The notes: generated from the sequence alone by a model not told the origin. Positions 1-7,800 are shown, counted from the first letter of the stretch. The stretch: 14,712 nucleotides of DNA from Clostridia bacterium (GCA_017631215.1 JAGBTR010000148.1:1-14712); one strand, 5' to 3'. Made by a program: numbers and translations.

Positions 1-26
1 AAACACCTGCGCCTAAACCGCGCGCC

Positions 27-77
27 GCTTTTGCAGTCTCCACTCGGGGCTTCGCCCCTCCTTCCGACTGCAAAAGC
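27..77. repeat. REP-like inverted repeat with nested hairpin
   Basis: Two perfect 12-base arms (27-38 and 66-77, GCTTTTGCAGTC and its complement) enclose a second stem, GGGGC-TTC-GCCCC, at 46-58. No T-run follows directly on the plus strand, and no T-tract flanks it on the minus strand, so it is a poor intrinsic terminator. It looks like an interspersed palindromic element. Copy number in the genome would decide. Confidence 0.5.
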
Positions 78-135
78 AGTTAACTAAACTCGTTACTTTT
101 ATTTTTACTTTTTTAGTCTCACATCATTGACAAAA

Positions 136-363
136 TTACAAGGATGCAGGAAAAGAACACGACTTTTCAACCAAGCGCCGCCCCCTCTGTACGCCGTCCG
201 AGTTCCACACCTTCGCCACCGAAACGTGACCATACGCCTTCGGCGTGTTCTGTATCGTGATGACGGGCTTTGAAAGTTCACTTTCAAAAAATGACTCATT
301 CAGCATTTGAAAGATCTTGTTGAGGTAACCGCAAACACGGTTATATTCGGTCATTTGTTTCAT
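136..363 (-). pseudogene. Truncated SprT-like metalloprotease-fold protein (mobile-element cargo remnant)
   Basis: The 75-residue product begins with about 54 residues that I recognise as the N-terminal part of the SprT-like proteins carried by conjugative elements of gut Firmicutes: a helix ending in LNESFF, then the strand KPVITIQNTPKAYGHVSVAKVW. After VWNSDGVQ the match stops, and the frame runs through an unrelated Arg-rich tail (RGRRLVEKSCSFPASL) to a stop. The HExxH zinc site expected further downstream is absent, so the protein cannot be an active metalloprotease. The break lies near position 190 and the sequence beyond it runs into the REP-like hairpin, which suggests a deletion or recombination junction. 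An AGAGG lies about 18 bases before the ATG, so initiation is probably weak. Recognition of the family is from memory of its sequence pattern. Confidence 0.6.
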
Positions 364-382
364 GATTTTTTTGCTTAACCTC

Positions 383-411
383 TTGACTTTCTCCTGCCGA
401 TGTGGTAGAAT
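383..411 (+). promoter_or_regulatory. Sigma-A-type promoter pointing rightward inside the element remnant
   Basis: TTGACT (383-388) and TAGAAT (406-411) are separated by exactly 17 bases. It lies in the leader of the leftward SprT-like remnant and points against it, with no plus-strand gene downstream before the tRNA. A GGAGCAAG/CTTGCTCC palindrome (415-422 and 430-437) straddles the expected start site near 418 and could be an operator. Confidence 0.4.
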
Positions 412-417
412 TGAGGA

Positions 418-493
418 GCAAGGGCAGGACTTGCTCCCCTTTGTATTGACTGCTGACCGCTATGCGCTGTAACGCTGGCGGTCTCTTCTTTTA
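418..493 (+). ncRNA. Candidate small RNA antisense to the element genes
   Basis: Transcription from the promoter at 383-411 would start near 418. A hairpin with arms GACCGC (455-460) and GCGGTC (478-483) is followed by a T-rich run TCTTCTTTTA (484-493), which resembles a weak intrinsic terminator. The product would be about 75 nt and complementary to the spacer between the two leftward genes. No Rfam family was recognised, and the end is uncertain because the T-run is interrupted by C residues. It could equally be a regulatory palindrome without its own transcript. Confidence 0.3.
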
Positions 494-622
494 TACTCTT
501 ACGTATTCAAGAAGTGCCAGGATTTCGGAATCTGACCAACCTTTTTTTCTTAGGTAAGCGATCAAACGGGTTTCTTCTTTTCCTGTCATTTCATCGACCA
601 TCCTTTCCCCTGCCGAATTCAT
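491..622 (-). CDS. Small hypothetical protein, 43 residues, mobile-element type
   Basis: An excellent ribosome binding site, AAAGGAGG, lies 7 bases before this ATG, which fixes the start. The product is MNSAGERMVDEMTGKEETRL followed by IAYLRKKGWSDSEILALLEYVRV. It is charged with no membrane segment. The C-terminal half reads like a short helix-turn-helix-shaped unit (LRKKGWSDSEILALLEYV), as seen in small conserved proteins next to SprT-like genes in Firmicutes conjugative elements. Gene order (this gene, then a 127-base spacer, then the SprT-like remnant on the same strand) fits that context. No function is known to me. An in-frame Met at residue 8 or 12 could also serve as start, but neither has a comparable ribosome binding site. 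Confidence 0.6.
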   Translation of the reverse strand: MNSAGERMVDEMTGKEETRLIAYLRKKGWSDSEILALLEYVRV

Positions 623-660
623 TGATAAACCTCCTTTCCGTCCTTGCTTGAGGACTATAT

Positions 661-976
661 ATCAAGCGCATATGCGCGAGATACCAAACGCTTTTGCTTG
701 GGCGAACCGCCGCCCCACCGATTTACCATCGGTGCCGCCCCTCCGTCCCCCTCGTTTCCCCGGAGTTCCCGTCTCTATATAGAGGATTGAAGTGTAGCTT
801 CGGCCGATATAGAGACGGAAAGATATGCAGTCGCCCAACGGGCGACAAACGTCCTCCCCCCAGAACGAAACAAAAGCGACCAACAAGACAAGCGAAAGAA
901 AACCCAAAGCGGAAATGCAAAAAGAAAAGAGAGGGCGCGGCGCAAGGGCAGATGCCCGCGCCCGCCCTCTCTTTTT
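661..976. other. Gene-free stretch packed with stem-loops
   Basis: No convincing gene is present; all frames give low-complexity Arg/Ser/Pro products. Stems seen in order: palindrome CGCATATGCG (668-677); CACCGAT/ATCGGTG (716-722, 728-734); a 12-base pair of arms CCGTCTCTATAT (769-780) and its complement (807-818), with a smaller GAAG/CTTC stem inside; GTCGCCC/GGGCGAC (830-836, 840-846); and the large stem at 925-975. The density suggests an interspersed repeat, a structured RNA, or debris from a mobile element end. Confidence 0.4.
925..976. terminator. Long GC-rich hairpin with flanking A and T runs
   Basis: Arms AAAAGAGAGGGC (925-936) and its complement (964-975) are perfect. The loop can form either GGGCA/TGCCC near its centre or a GGGCGCGG/CCGCGCCC stem (933-940, 956-963). 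The T-run on the plus side and the A-run on the minus side would allow termination in both directions. Confidence 0.5.
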
Positions 977-998
977 GCAAGCAAAGAACGAAAGCATG

Positions 999-1041
999 AA
1001 AAAGCACAGAGCAGAACTTAAAGTCCTGCTCTGTGCTTTTT
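999..1041 (-). terminator. Intrinsic terminator of the tRNA-Lys unit
   Basis: A perfect 16-base stem (999-1014 and 1026-1041, AAAAAGCACAGAGCAG and its complement) with an 11-base loop, ending in five T residues when read leftward. It lies about 54 bases beyond the tRNA-Lys 3' end. Its symmetry means it would also stop plus-strand transcription. Confidence 0.8.
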
Positions 1042-1094
1042 GGTGTACCCGAAAAAACGATCTTTGAAGAATATCGTGTTCGGATAATTCTTGT

Positions 1095-1170
1095 TGGTGA
1101 CCCATCGGGGAATCGAACCCCGGACACCTTGATTAAAAGTCAAGTGCTCTACCGCCTGAGCTAATGGGTC
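1095..1170 (-). tRNA. tRNA-Lys (anticodon UUU)
   Basis: Read leftward the gene is 76 nt including an encoded CCA (1095-1097). All arms fold: acceptor GACCCAT/ATGGGTC, D stem GCTC/GAGC, anticodon stem CTTGA/TCAAG with loop CTTTTAA giving anticodon TTT, and T stem CGGGG/CCCCG with loop TTCGATT. The discriminator base is A. It has its own consensus promoter and a downstream terminator, so it is a single-gene unit. Its 3' end faces the element remnants at 1-660, the usual geometry when an integrase uses a tRNA 3' end as attachment site. Confidence 0.97.
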
Positions 1171-1190
1171 AAATATCCTGTAACTTGCAT

Positions 1191-1219
1191 AGTATAACAT
1201 ATTTTTTTGCGGTTGTCAA
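1191..1219 (-). promoter_or_regulatory. Promoter of tRNA-Lys
   Basis: Read leftward: TTGACA (1219-1214), 17-base A-rich spacer, TATACT (1196-1191). The predicted start lies about 14 bases ahead of the mature tRNA 5' end. Confidence 0.85.
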
Positions 1220-1260
1220 GGGCTGTCGGTGGATTTTTTCGCAAAAGTTGGGAAATGCGG

Positions 1261-1293
1261 CGCGCGGGGTGCTCTTACCCCTTTAGCGGCGCG
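1261..1293. other. Compound hairpin between tRNA-Lys promoter and the lipoprotein operon
   Basis: Arms CGCGC (1261-1265) and GCGCG (1289-1293) enclose GGGGT/ACCCC (1266-1270, 1277-1281). No T-run follows. The rest of 1220-1335 shows no gene. Confidence 0.3.
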
Positions 1294-1335
1294 TTTGCCT
1301 TGAAGGATAAATTGCAAAAATCAACCTCTGGTTTA

Positions 1336-1364
1336 TTGCATTTGTCGGTCGCGTGTGGTATAAT
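1336..1364 (+). promoter_or_regulatory. Promoter of the Cys-repeat lipoprotein operon
   Basis: TTGCAT (1336-1341), 17-base spacer with TGTGG before the -10, and a perfect TATAAT (1359-1364). The leader to the first ATG is about 66 bases. Confidence 0.75.
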
Positions 1365-1436
1365 GAAGCCAAACAGCGCTCCGTATGCTGATGATGGGGC
1401 AAGCTGTCCCTATTGATACACCAGGGAGGAAAGACG

Positions 1437-3032
1437 ATGAAACTGCGTAATATTCTGACAGGATTTATACTGTTGACCGTGCTGCTGCTTGTGGCGGTTG
1501 GCTGTGCCTGCGAGCACGATTGGCAGGAGGCGAGCTGCTCGACGCCGCGGCTGTGTACGCTGTGCGGCGAGATCGAGGGCGAGATCGCGGGTCACTCGTG
1601 GCAGGAGGCAAGCTGCACGACGCCGAGAACGTGCGTTGCCTGCGGCAAGGCGGAGGGGGCGACGCTGCCTCACACCTGGCAGGCGGCGACCTGCACGCAG
1701 CCCAAGACGTGCGATACGTGCGGTGTGACCGAGGGCAAGCCGCTCAACCACGAAATGACGGTAGCGACCTGCACGGAGGCCGCCAAGTGCAAGCTTTGCG
1801 GCGCGAGCGACGGAGAGAAGCTGGCGCATTCCTATGAGCAAAAGGTCGAGACGGTCGCAAGCTGTCGCTATGACGGTCGCATCCGCTACACCTGCACCGT
1901 GTGCAGAGATGCGTATACCGAGACCTACGCGGCGCCCAAGTACACCGCCGAGGAGCTTTACACGCTCGTTGCGGATTCGGTGTGCGAGCTTACGCTGTAC
2001 AACAAGCGCGGCGACCAGATCGGTCTTGGTACGGGCTTTGTGTACCGCGCGAACGGTCTGATCGTGACCAACTATCACGTCATCGCGCGCGCCTACTCGG
2101 TAACGGTCAACGTCGGCGGCAAAACCTACGTGGCACAGCGGCTGGCAGGCTATGATAAGGACAAGGATATCGCGGTGCTTAAGGTCCTTGCGGACGACCT
2201 CAAGCCGCTTCCCATCTGCGCGCTGTCCGTTCCCACGGGCTCGCAGGTCTATGCTCTGGGCAGCTCGCTCGGTCTGACCGCGACCTTCTCGCGCGGCATC
2301 ATTACGCAGAGCGAGCGCGAGTTTGACGGTGTGCGGTATCTCCAGCACGATGCCGCGATCTCGCCCGGCAACTCGGGCGGTCCGCTGCTCAACGAGTACG
2401 GCGAGGTCATCGGCATCAACGCCAGCTACATCGAGGGCGGTCAGAACCTCAACTTCTCCGTCTTTGCAGGCGAGCTGCAAACGATGAACCTGAACGGCGA
2501 CACCACCATGATCGATCTCTACTATATGGAGAATGACCCCGTAGCCAAGCTGGCAGAGTATGCCCGCGCGTACGGCTCGGAGATCGGCGAGACGCTCGAG
2601 GCGATGATCGATATGACCATCGATCCTGCGACGATGTCCGTCTACGGCTGCTCGGTGGTCTACAATGAGGCGGTGGACGAGGTCGTGCTGGCCGTGGCGG
2701 TGACGCCCATTACGACCGAGGTGACCGAGCTGAAGATGTTCTATTTGTACGTGCCCGAGCGCAAATCGACGTACGAATGGGCCTATCTGAACGTGCTTGG
2801 CGACGCGGACTACGCGACGGGCATCGTGGGTGAGGTCACCGCGCGTGAATTCACCCCGAGCGACACCGCGCTGGAGTCGAGCGACAGCACGGGACTTGGT
2901 ACGTCGGCAATCGACCGCTTTGAGGAGGAGGCGGCCTATGCGCTGCACTATCTGCTCGACAAGGTCGACGATCTGATGGCAGAGAATTTCGGCGGCTCGG
3001 TCGATATGCTGGGCTTTGACTATTACAACTGA
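1437..3032 (+). CDS. Lipoprotein with Cys/His repeats and HtrA-like serine protease domain
   Basis: 531 residues. The start is the ATG 7 bases after GGGAGGA; an upstream in-frame TTG (1413) has no ribosome binding site. A hydrophobic signal segment (residues 6-21) ends in a lipobox-like AVGC with the lipidated Cys at 23. Residues 34-131 hold four repeats with a 26-residue period, pattern C-x5-C-x2-CG...H-x-W (Cys 34/40/43, 60/66/69, 86/92/95, 112/118/121), and a degenerate fifth (143/153/156). A trypsin-fold S1C protease domain follows at about 175-345: His214 in TNYHV, Asp244 in DKDIAV and Ser313 in GNSGG form the complete triad. No PDZ domain follows; the last 180 residues are unrecognised. 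It is likely anchored outside the membrane and proteolytically active. The substrate is unknown. It is first in a three-gene operon. Confidence 0.9.
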   Translation: MKLRNILTGFILLTVLLLVAVGCACEHDWQEASCSTPRLCTLCGEIEGEIAGHSWQEASCTTPRTCVACGKAEGATLPHTWQAATCTQPKTCDTCGVTEGKPLNHEMTVATCTEAAKCKLCGASDGEKLAHSYEQKVETVASCRYDGRIRYTCTVCRDAYTETYAAPKYTAEELYTLVADSVCELTLYNKRGDQIGLGTGFVYRANGLIVTNYHVIARAYSVTVNVGGKTYVAQRLAGYDKDKDIAVLKVLADDLKPLPICALSVPTGSQVYALGSSLGLTATFSRGIITQSEREFDGVRYLQHDAAISPGNSGGPLLNEYGEVIGINASYIEGGQNLNFSVFAGELQTMNLNGDTTMIDLYYMENDPVAKLAEYARAYGSEIGETLEAMIDMTIDPATMSVYGCSVVYNEAVDEVVLAVAVTPITTEVTELKMFYLYVPERKSTYEWAYLNVLGDADYATGIVGEVTAREFTPSDTALESSDSTGLGTSAIDRFEEEAAYALHYLLDKVDDLMAENFGGSVDMLGFDYYN

Positions 3033-3043
3033 CCAACCCAATT

Positions 3044-3075
3044 GCGCCGATGGGGGTGAGAGGCCTCCTCGGCGC
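3044..3075 (+). other. Intercistronic hairpin
   Basis: Arms GCGCCGA (3044-3050) and TCGGCGC (3069-3075) lie in the 62-base gap before the second gene of the operon and end just ahead of its ribosome binding site. There is no T-run, so it is more likely to affect mRNA processing or relative expression than to terminate. Confidence 0.4.
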
Positions 3076-3094
3076 CGCTTGAAAGGAGACAGCG

Positions 3095-3556
3095 ATGACA
3101 CCTTGGTATGATGAAGAGGAGAAGAAGGCGTATCAGCCCCCTCTTCTTGCGACCAACCGAAGCATGTGGAAGCTGATGCTGTTCAACGTGCTGACGCTGG
3201 GTATTTACAGCATTGTATTTTTTATTCCTTTTTCCTTTGATCTGGATCGGGTCGCCCCCAAGCCCGACCGCTCAAAAACGATGAATTTCCTTTTTGCATA
3301 TATTCTGTCGATCTTCACCTTCTCCATCGTGATGACCGTTTGGCACTATCATATAGCCGAGCGCGTGGAGGAGGCGCTGGCCGAGCGGCAGATCGACTAC
3401 GATTTCGGGACGAACGATTTTTGGTGTTGGGGCATTTTGGGTGGATTGGTCATCGTTGGCACGTTCGTTTATTTTCACAAGCTGTGCCGCGCGATGAATC
3501 TGCTGTGCGAGAGCTACAACCAAAATCCCACCGCGCCGAGCGCGACGGAGCATTGA
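3095..3556 (+). CDS. DUF4234-like integral membrane protein
   Basis: 153 residues; ATG preceded by AAAGGAG with 8 bases spacing. Three hydrophobic helices are visible at about 26-48, 64-83 and 109-128. The first contains LTLGIYSIVFF and the third FWCWGILGGLVIVGTFVYFHKL followed by CRAMN and a YN motif, an order I associate with DUF4234 proteins of Firmicutes (LTxGIYxxxWF ... GPFxxxYKxxKAMNxxxxxYN). A charged linker (RVEEALAERQIDYDFG) separates helices two and three. Function of the family is unknown; members often accompany other envelope proteins. The gene sits between two paralogous lipoproteins on one transcript, 62 bases after the first and 42 before the second, so a role with them at the membrane is a reasonable inference only. 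Confidence 0.8.
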   Translation: MTPWYDEEEKKAYQPPLLATNRSMWKLMLFNVLTLGIYSIVFFIPFSFDLDRVAPKPDRSKTMNFLFAYILSIFTFSIVMTVWHYHIAERVEEALAERQIDYDFGTNDFWCWGILGGLVIVGTFVYFHKLCRAMNLLCESYNQNPTAPSATEH

Positions 3557-3598
3557 TTCGTCGGATATTGATATCGTGAATGGATTGGAGGATGTTTG

Positions 3599-4723
3599 AT
3601 GTTGAAACCAATGTTACGAAAAACGCTTGCGCTGCTTCTCGCGCTGTGTGCACTGTCGGCAACGGTCAGCTGCTCGCACACGCACACGTGGCAGGAGGCA
3701 AGCTGTGAGACGGCATTCCATTGCACCGAGTGCGGTGAGTCGAGCGGTGAGCCGCTTGGACACACATGGGTCGAGGGCGCGCGGTGTACAGACGATACCG
3801 TCTGCTCGACGTGCGGCGAGGTGATGCCCAATACGGGCGGCGCGCATGCGTGGGTCGAGTGGGATTGTGAGAATCCCAAGACCTGCACCGATTGCGGTGC
3901 GACCGAGGGCGAGGCGCAGGGACACTTCTGGCGAAGCGCGACCTGCGAGCTGCCTCAAACGTGCGACCGATGCGGTGCGACCAAGGGCGAGCCGCGCGGG
4001 CATATGCCGACCGAGGCGACCTGCACCCAGAAATCGGTGTGTAAGATCTGCGAAAGTGTCCGCTCCGTAGCGCGGGGACACCAGTGGGCGGGCGCGACCT
4101 GCACCGAGGGCGCACGCTGCACCGTGTGCAATGCGCTCGGCAACAAGGCAGACCATCAGTATGAGGGCGAGCAGATGTGCGGTCAACAGCGCAAATGCAC
4201 CGTCTGCGGACAGCCCGAGGCGTTGATCACGCACCAATGGGGGACGGACGGTCGATGCACGCGTTGCCATACGACCTTGACCTTGGATATGATCCAAGAG
4301 CTTGTTTCCTTCCATTCCGCCAATTGCGGCGCGGTGATGAAGCTGAGTGGCAAGGCGGTATACGTCCGTACGCTGTGGATCGAGAGTAAAGCCCCCTTTG
4401 ATGTGATCATCCAAGAAAACACGCTTCTGGCAAGAGGGGCGGGGGCTGTGTGGAGATTTGAGCCCTATGAGCATACGATCACCCCTGCGCTCGGTATGAA
4501 GGCGAGCAAGGTGGAATGGGTCGGACCGTTCAATAATGATACCGCTATCCTGATCACGCCCAAGCAGGTGCAGGGAAGTGTTCTGTCCTGCCTTGTGATC
4601 GATGGATCAACGGTGCGTGAGTCGTATGCCAACTGCACCTTTGAGATGAAGGTTCGCGTTGCCAACCATACCTATTACGTTACGGTCAGTGATCAGGGCG
4701 ACGTCTGGACGCTGCTCAGCTGA
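3599..4723 (+). CDS. Lipoprotein with seven Cys/His repeats and unknown C-terminal domain
   Basis: 374 residues. GGAGG lies 7 bases before this ATG; a TTG just upstream is in frame but badly placed. A signal segment (8-23) ends TVSC, making Cys25 the probable lipid-modified residue, although Thr at -3 is not ideal. Seven full repeats C-x5-C-x2-C follow (Cys 36/42/45, 63/69/72, 90/96/99, 116/122/125, 142/148/151, 168/174/177, 194/200/203), each followed by a conserved His about ten residues later, then a half repeat CTRC (220/223). Period is 26-27 residues. Residues 230-374 form a separate, probably beta-rich domain that I do not recognise; it has no protease motif. The repeat half is paralogous to the first gene of the operon: a 19-base stretch at 3687-3705 is identical to 1597-1615. 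The repeats may bind zinc or be held by disulfides. Confidence 0.85.
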   Translation: MLKPMLRKTLALLLALCALSATVSCSHTHTWQEASCETAFHCTECGESSGEPLGHTWVEGARCTDDTVCSTCGEVMPNTGGAHAWVEWDCENPKTCTDCGATEGEAQGHFWRSATCELPQTCDRCGATKGEPRGHMPTEATCTQKSVCKICESVRSVARGHQWAGATCTEGARCTVCNALGNKADHQYEGEQMCGQQRKCTVCGQPEALITHQWGTDGRCTRCHTTLTLDMIQELVSFHSANCGAVMKLSGKAVYVRTLWIESKAPFDVIIQENTLLARGAGAVWRFEPYEHTITPALGMKASKVEWVGPFNNDTAILITPKQVQGSVLSCLVIDGSTVRESYANCTFEMKVRVANHTYYVTVSDQGDVWTLLS

Positions 4724-4750
4724 GCGGAACGGGTCGACTGACAAAAAAAG

Positions 4751-4783
4751 GCCGCACGGGTATTGCACCCGTGCGGCTTTTTT
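4751..4783. terminator. Bidirectional terminator between convergent operons
   Basis: Arms GCCGCACGGGT (4751-4761) and its complement (4767-4777), loop ATTGC, six T residues on the right and seven A residues on the left (4743-4749). It closes the rightward lipoprotein operon and can also stop the leftward ABC transporter transcript. Confidence 0.92.
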
Positions 4784-4792
4784 GATATAATA

Positions 4793-4860
4793 GGCGTGGC
4801 ATATCACTTGTGCGAACATAGGCGAGCCACGCCCCGAGGATCTCGCTTCGCAAGATCCTC
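4793..4860. other. Two further stem-loops beyond the ABC transporter stop
   Basis: GGCGTGGC/GCCACGCC (4793-4800, 4826-4833) and GAGGATCT/AGATCCTC (4836-4843, 4853-4860). Neither has a T-run. They probably stabilise the 3' end of the leftward mRNA or are repeat debris. Confidence 0.35.
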
Positions 4861-4896
4861 CGATAGCTGGGTGTGAGGCGGTCGTGGCGCGGCGCA

Positions 4897-7800
4897 TTAC
4901 TCGCTGCGCAGCGCGATGACGGGATCCTTACGCGCGGCAAGACCGGCGGGGAAGAGACCCGCGACAAAGGTCAGCACCATACTGATGATGATGAGCGCGA
5001 TGCCACCCGCAAGCGGGAGCGCGGCCGTGATGCTGGCAATGCCCGTGGCGGATCGCAGAATGAGCGTAACGGGAATGCAGGCCAGTACGGTGAACAGAAT
5101 ACCGATCGCGCCTGCGGTGAAGCCGATGATGAGCGTCTCGGCGTTGAACACGCGCGAGATGTCGCGGCGGGATGCGCCGATGGCGCGCAGGATACCGATC
5201 TCCTTGGTGCGCTCAAGCACCGAGATATAGGTGATGATGCCGATCATAATGGACGATACCACCAGCGAGATGGACACGAAGGCGATCAGCACGTAGGAGA
5301 TCGCATCGACGATGATGGTCACCGACGACATCATATTGCCGACGATGTCGGTGTAGCGAAGCTGCTTGGTCTCATCCTCGGCGGCGTCGTTGTACGCCTG
5401 GATGAAGCTCTCCAGATATTCCTTGGACTCGAAATCGACGGCGAAGAAATTGATCGAGGCGGGGGTCGCCATCTCGGCGTCACCCATCAGCGAGAGATTG
5501 CTCTCCAGCGTTGCGTCGGTCTGGGGCGCCAGATCGTAGAGCGTGTTCTGGAAGGTGTCAAACTGCTCGTCGTCCATCGTGCGAAGCAGCGTGGCGAAGT
5601 TGGTGTCGTCGACAGACATCAGCATCAGCTGCTCGTTCATATAGTCGTAGATTCCCGTCATTGCCGCCTCGCCGCACATGGCCTGAAGTCCCTTGATGTC
5701 CATCGGCACCTGCTCGGACTTGGGAATGCCGACGATGGTGACCATAATCTGCTCAAGCGACATCGAGGGCAGCAGCGTCACCAGATTGTCGGGCGTGATC
5801 TGGACGCCGGGGAGCATCTGCGAGAGCGCCATCGTCAGCATATTGAGCGAGACGGCGTTGCTCGGGTCAGCCTTGGCGATATCCAGCATCTGCGAGATCA
5901 GCGTACGCAGCTGCGTCGCGTCCATCATCGCGGCAAAGCCGACGAAGCTCTCGGCGTTGACGGGCGGATTCTCGGCGAACATACTGTGGATCTGCTCGGT
6001 CATAAAGGCGTAAAGCGCCTCCATCGTATTGGCGTCGATGGTGCGGATGAGCTTGTCGATGTTGTCCTTGGTGTAGACGGTGCGCTCGAACTTAAGACCC
6101 GTCAGCGCGTTGTACTCGGGCGTTGCCTTTTGCTGGGCGATGAGGGCACTTTCCGCGTTCGCCTCCAGAATATAGTCGGTCAGCGCCTTGGTGTAGCCGA
6201 TCGCACCCGAGATCGAGGTGGCAGCCACGCCCTTGCGGGGGCGAACGATGCCCGCGATCTTGAGATCGATGCCGTGCTCGGTCACGAAGGACGCCTGATC
6301 GTAATGCAGCACGTCGTCGCGCACGTCACGCCAGACGGGGTAGGTCACACCGTCGACCGTATAGCTTGCGCCATCCTTCTCAACGAAGAAATCGGACGTG
6401 TTGAGCAGGCGGAAGGTCATATTCAGAAAATCGTCGTAGGAGTAGGGCTCGAGCGGCGTGGTGTCATACTCGCCCTTGGTCATCAGGTCCTCCATAATGC
6501 CCTCAAGCTCGCCCTGATCCAGCACGCCCAGCATATACAGCGCCATTTTGCTGATCTGGTTGTTGCTGCTGATGACCAGCACCAGCTCGTCGTGCGCGTC
6601 GGGCCACTCGCCCGCCACAACCTCGTACTGCTGATCAAGCAGCGCGGGTGCGTCGATCATTTCGGACATAATGCCAAGTCCGCCCATACCCGAGGCCGCC
6701 ATCATTTCGCTCATTCCCGAGAACGAGCCGCCCATATTGTCGAAGATGGCGGTGGGGTTGACCTGCGTCTTGCCGTCGGCGGTGAAGACCTGCAGATCAA
6801 AATCGTAGGTGTACTGAATATCGTTGACGTAGCTCGCGAGCAGCTCCTCGTTGGCATCCAGATGCGCCTTGAAGGCGGTGAGGTCGTTGCTGACGGTCGC
6901 GCTCATGGCCGACATCATCGTGCCGAGCGAATCGTCGACGTGGATCATATTGGAATCGGCGTGATTCTGACTTTCGTCGACCGCCGTCATCGCCCCCAGC
7001 ATCGCCGACATATCCTGCGTCTCGCGCTGGATGGTCAGCGGGTAGGTGGACAGCGTGTCCTCCTGCACCGTTGCGATGAACAGATTGACACCGTTGGACA
7101 GCGCGAGAATGAGCGCGATGCCGATGATGCCGATGCTGCCCGCAAACGAGGTCAAGAGGGTGCGCGTTTTCTTGGTCATCAGATTCTGGAAGGACAGCGA
7201 GAGTGCCGTGAAGAACGACATCGAGCGCTTGCCCTTGCCCGTGCCGTCGTCGCGGCGGCTCTGACGCTTTTTCTCCTTTTTCGCCTCGGCAAGTGCGGCG
7301 CGCTTTTGCTCGGCGTCGCGCTCGGCCTCCTCGGGCGTGTAGGGCTTGGAGTCACCGACCACCTGACCGTCCACCAGTCGCACGATGCGGTTGGCGTACG
7401 TCTCGGCCAGCTCGGGGTTGTGCGTGACCATCAGAATGAGCTTATCCTTGGAAATGTCCTTGAGGATCTCCATGATCTGGACGCTGGTCACCGTATCAAG
7501 CGCACCCGTCGGCTCGTCGGCCAGCAGGATATCGGGGTCGTTGACCAGCGCACGCGCGATGGCCACGCGCTGCATCTGACCGCCCGACATCTGGTTGGGA
7601 CGCTTGCGGATCTGGTCGCCAAGACCTACCTTTTCCAGCGCCTCGATCGCGCGTCTGCGGCGCTCGGCACGCGAAACGCCCGACAGCGTCAGCGCCAGCT
7701 CGACGTTGGCAAGCACAGTCTGGTGGGGGATGAGATTATAGCTTTGAAAGACAAATCCGATGGAGTGGTTGCGGTAGGTGTCCCAATCGGCATCGCGGTA

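Noticed and set aside
1..130. Duplicate of the tRNA-Lys 3' end as a second attachment site
   Set aside because: No copy of the T-arm/acceptor sequence was found between 1 and 1094; if it exists it lies outside the window.
662..1200. Several overlapping frames of 60-147 codons in both directions
   Set aside because: They run through terminators and the tRNA-Lys gene and give Arg/Ser/Pro-rich products with no ribosome binding site.
1536..1800. Periodic DNA considered as a CRISPR-like array or minisatellite
   Set aside because: The 78-base period is in frame, degenerate at DNA level and explained by the 26-residue protein repeat; there are no unique spacers.
1410..3101. 563-codon minus-strand frame opposite the repeat-protease lipoprotein
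   Set aside because: Composition rich in Arg, His and Val without motifs; the plus strand has a ribosome binding site, signal peptide and catalytic triad.
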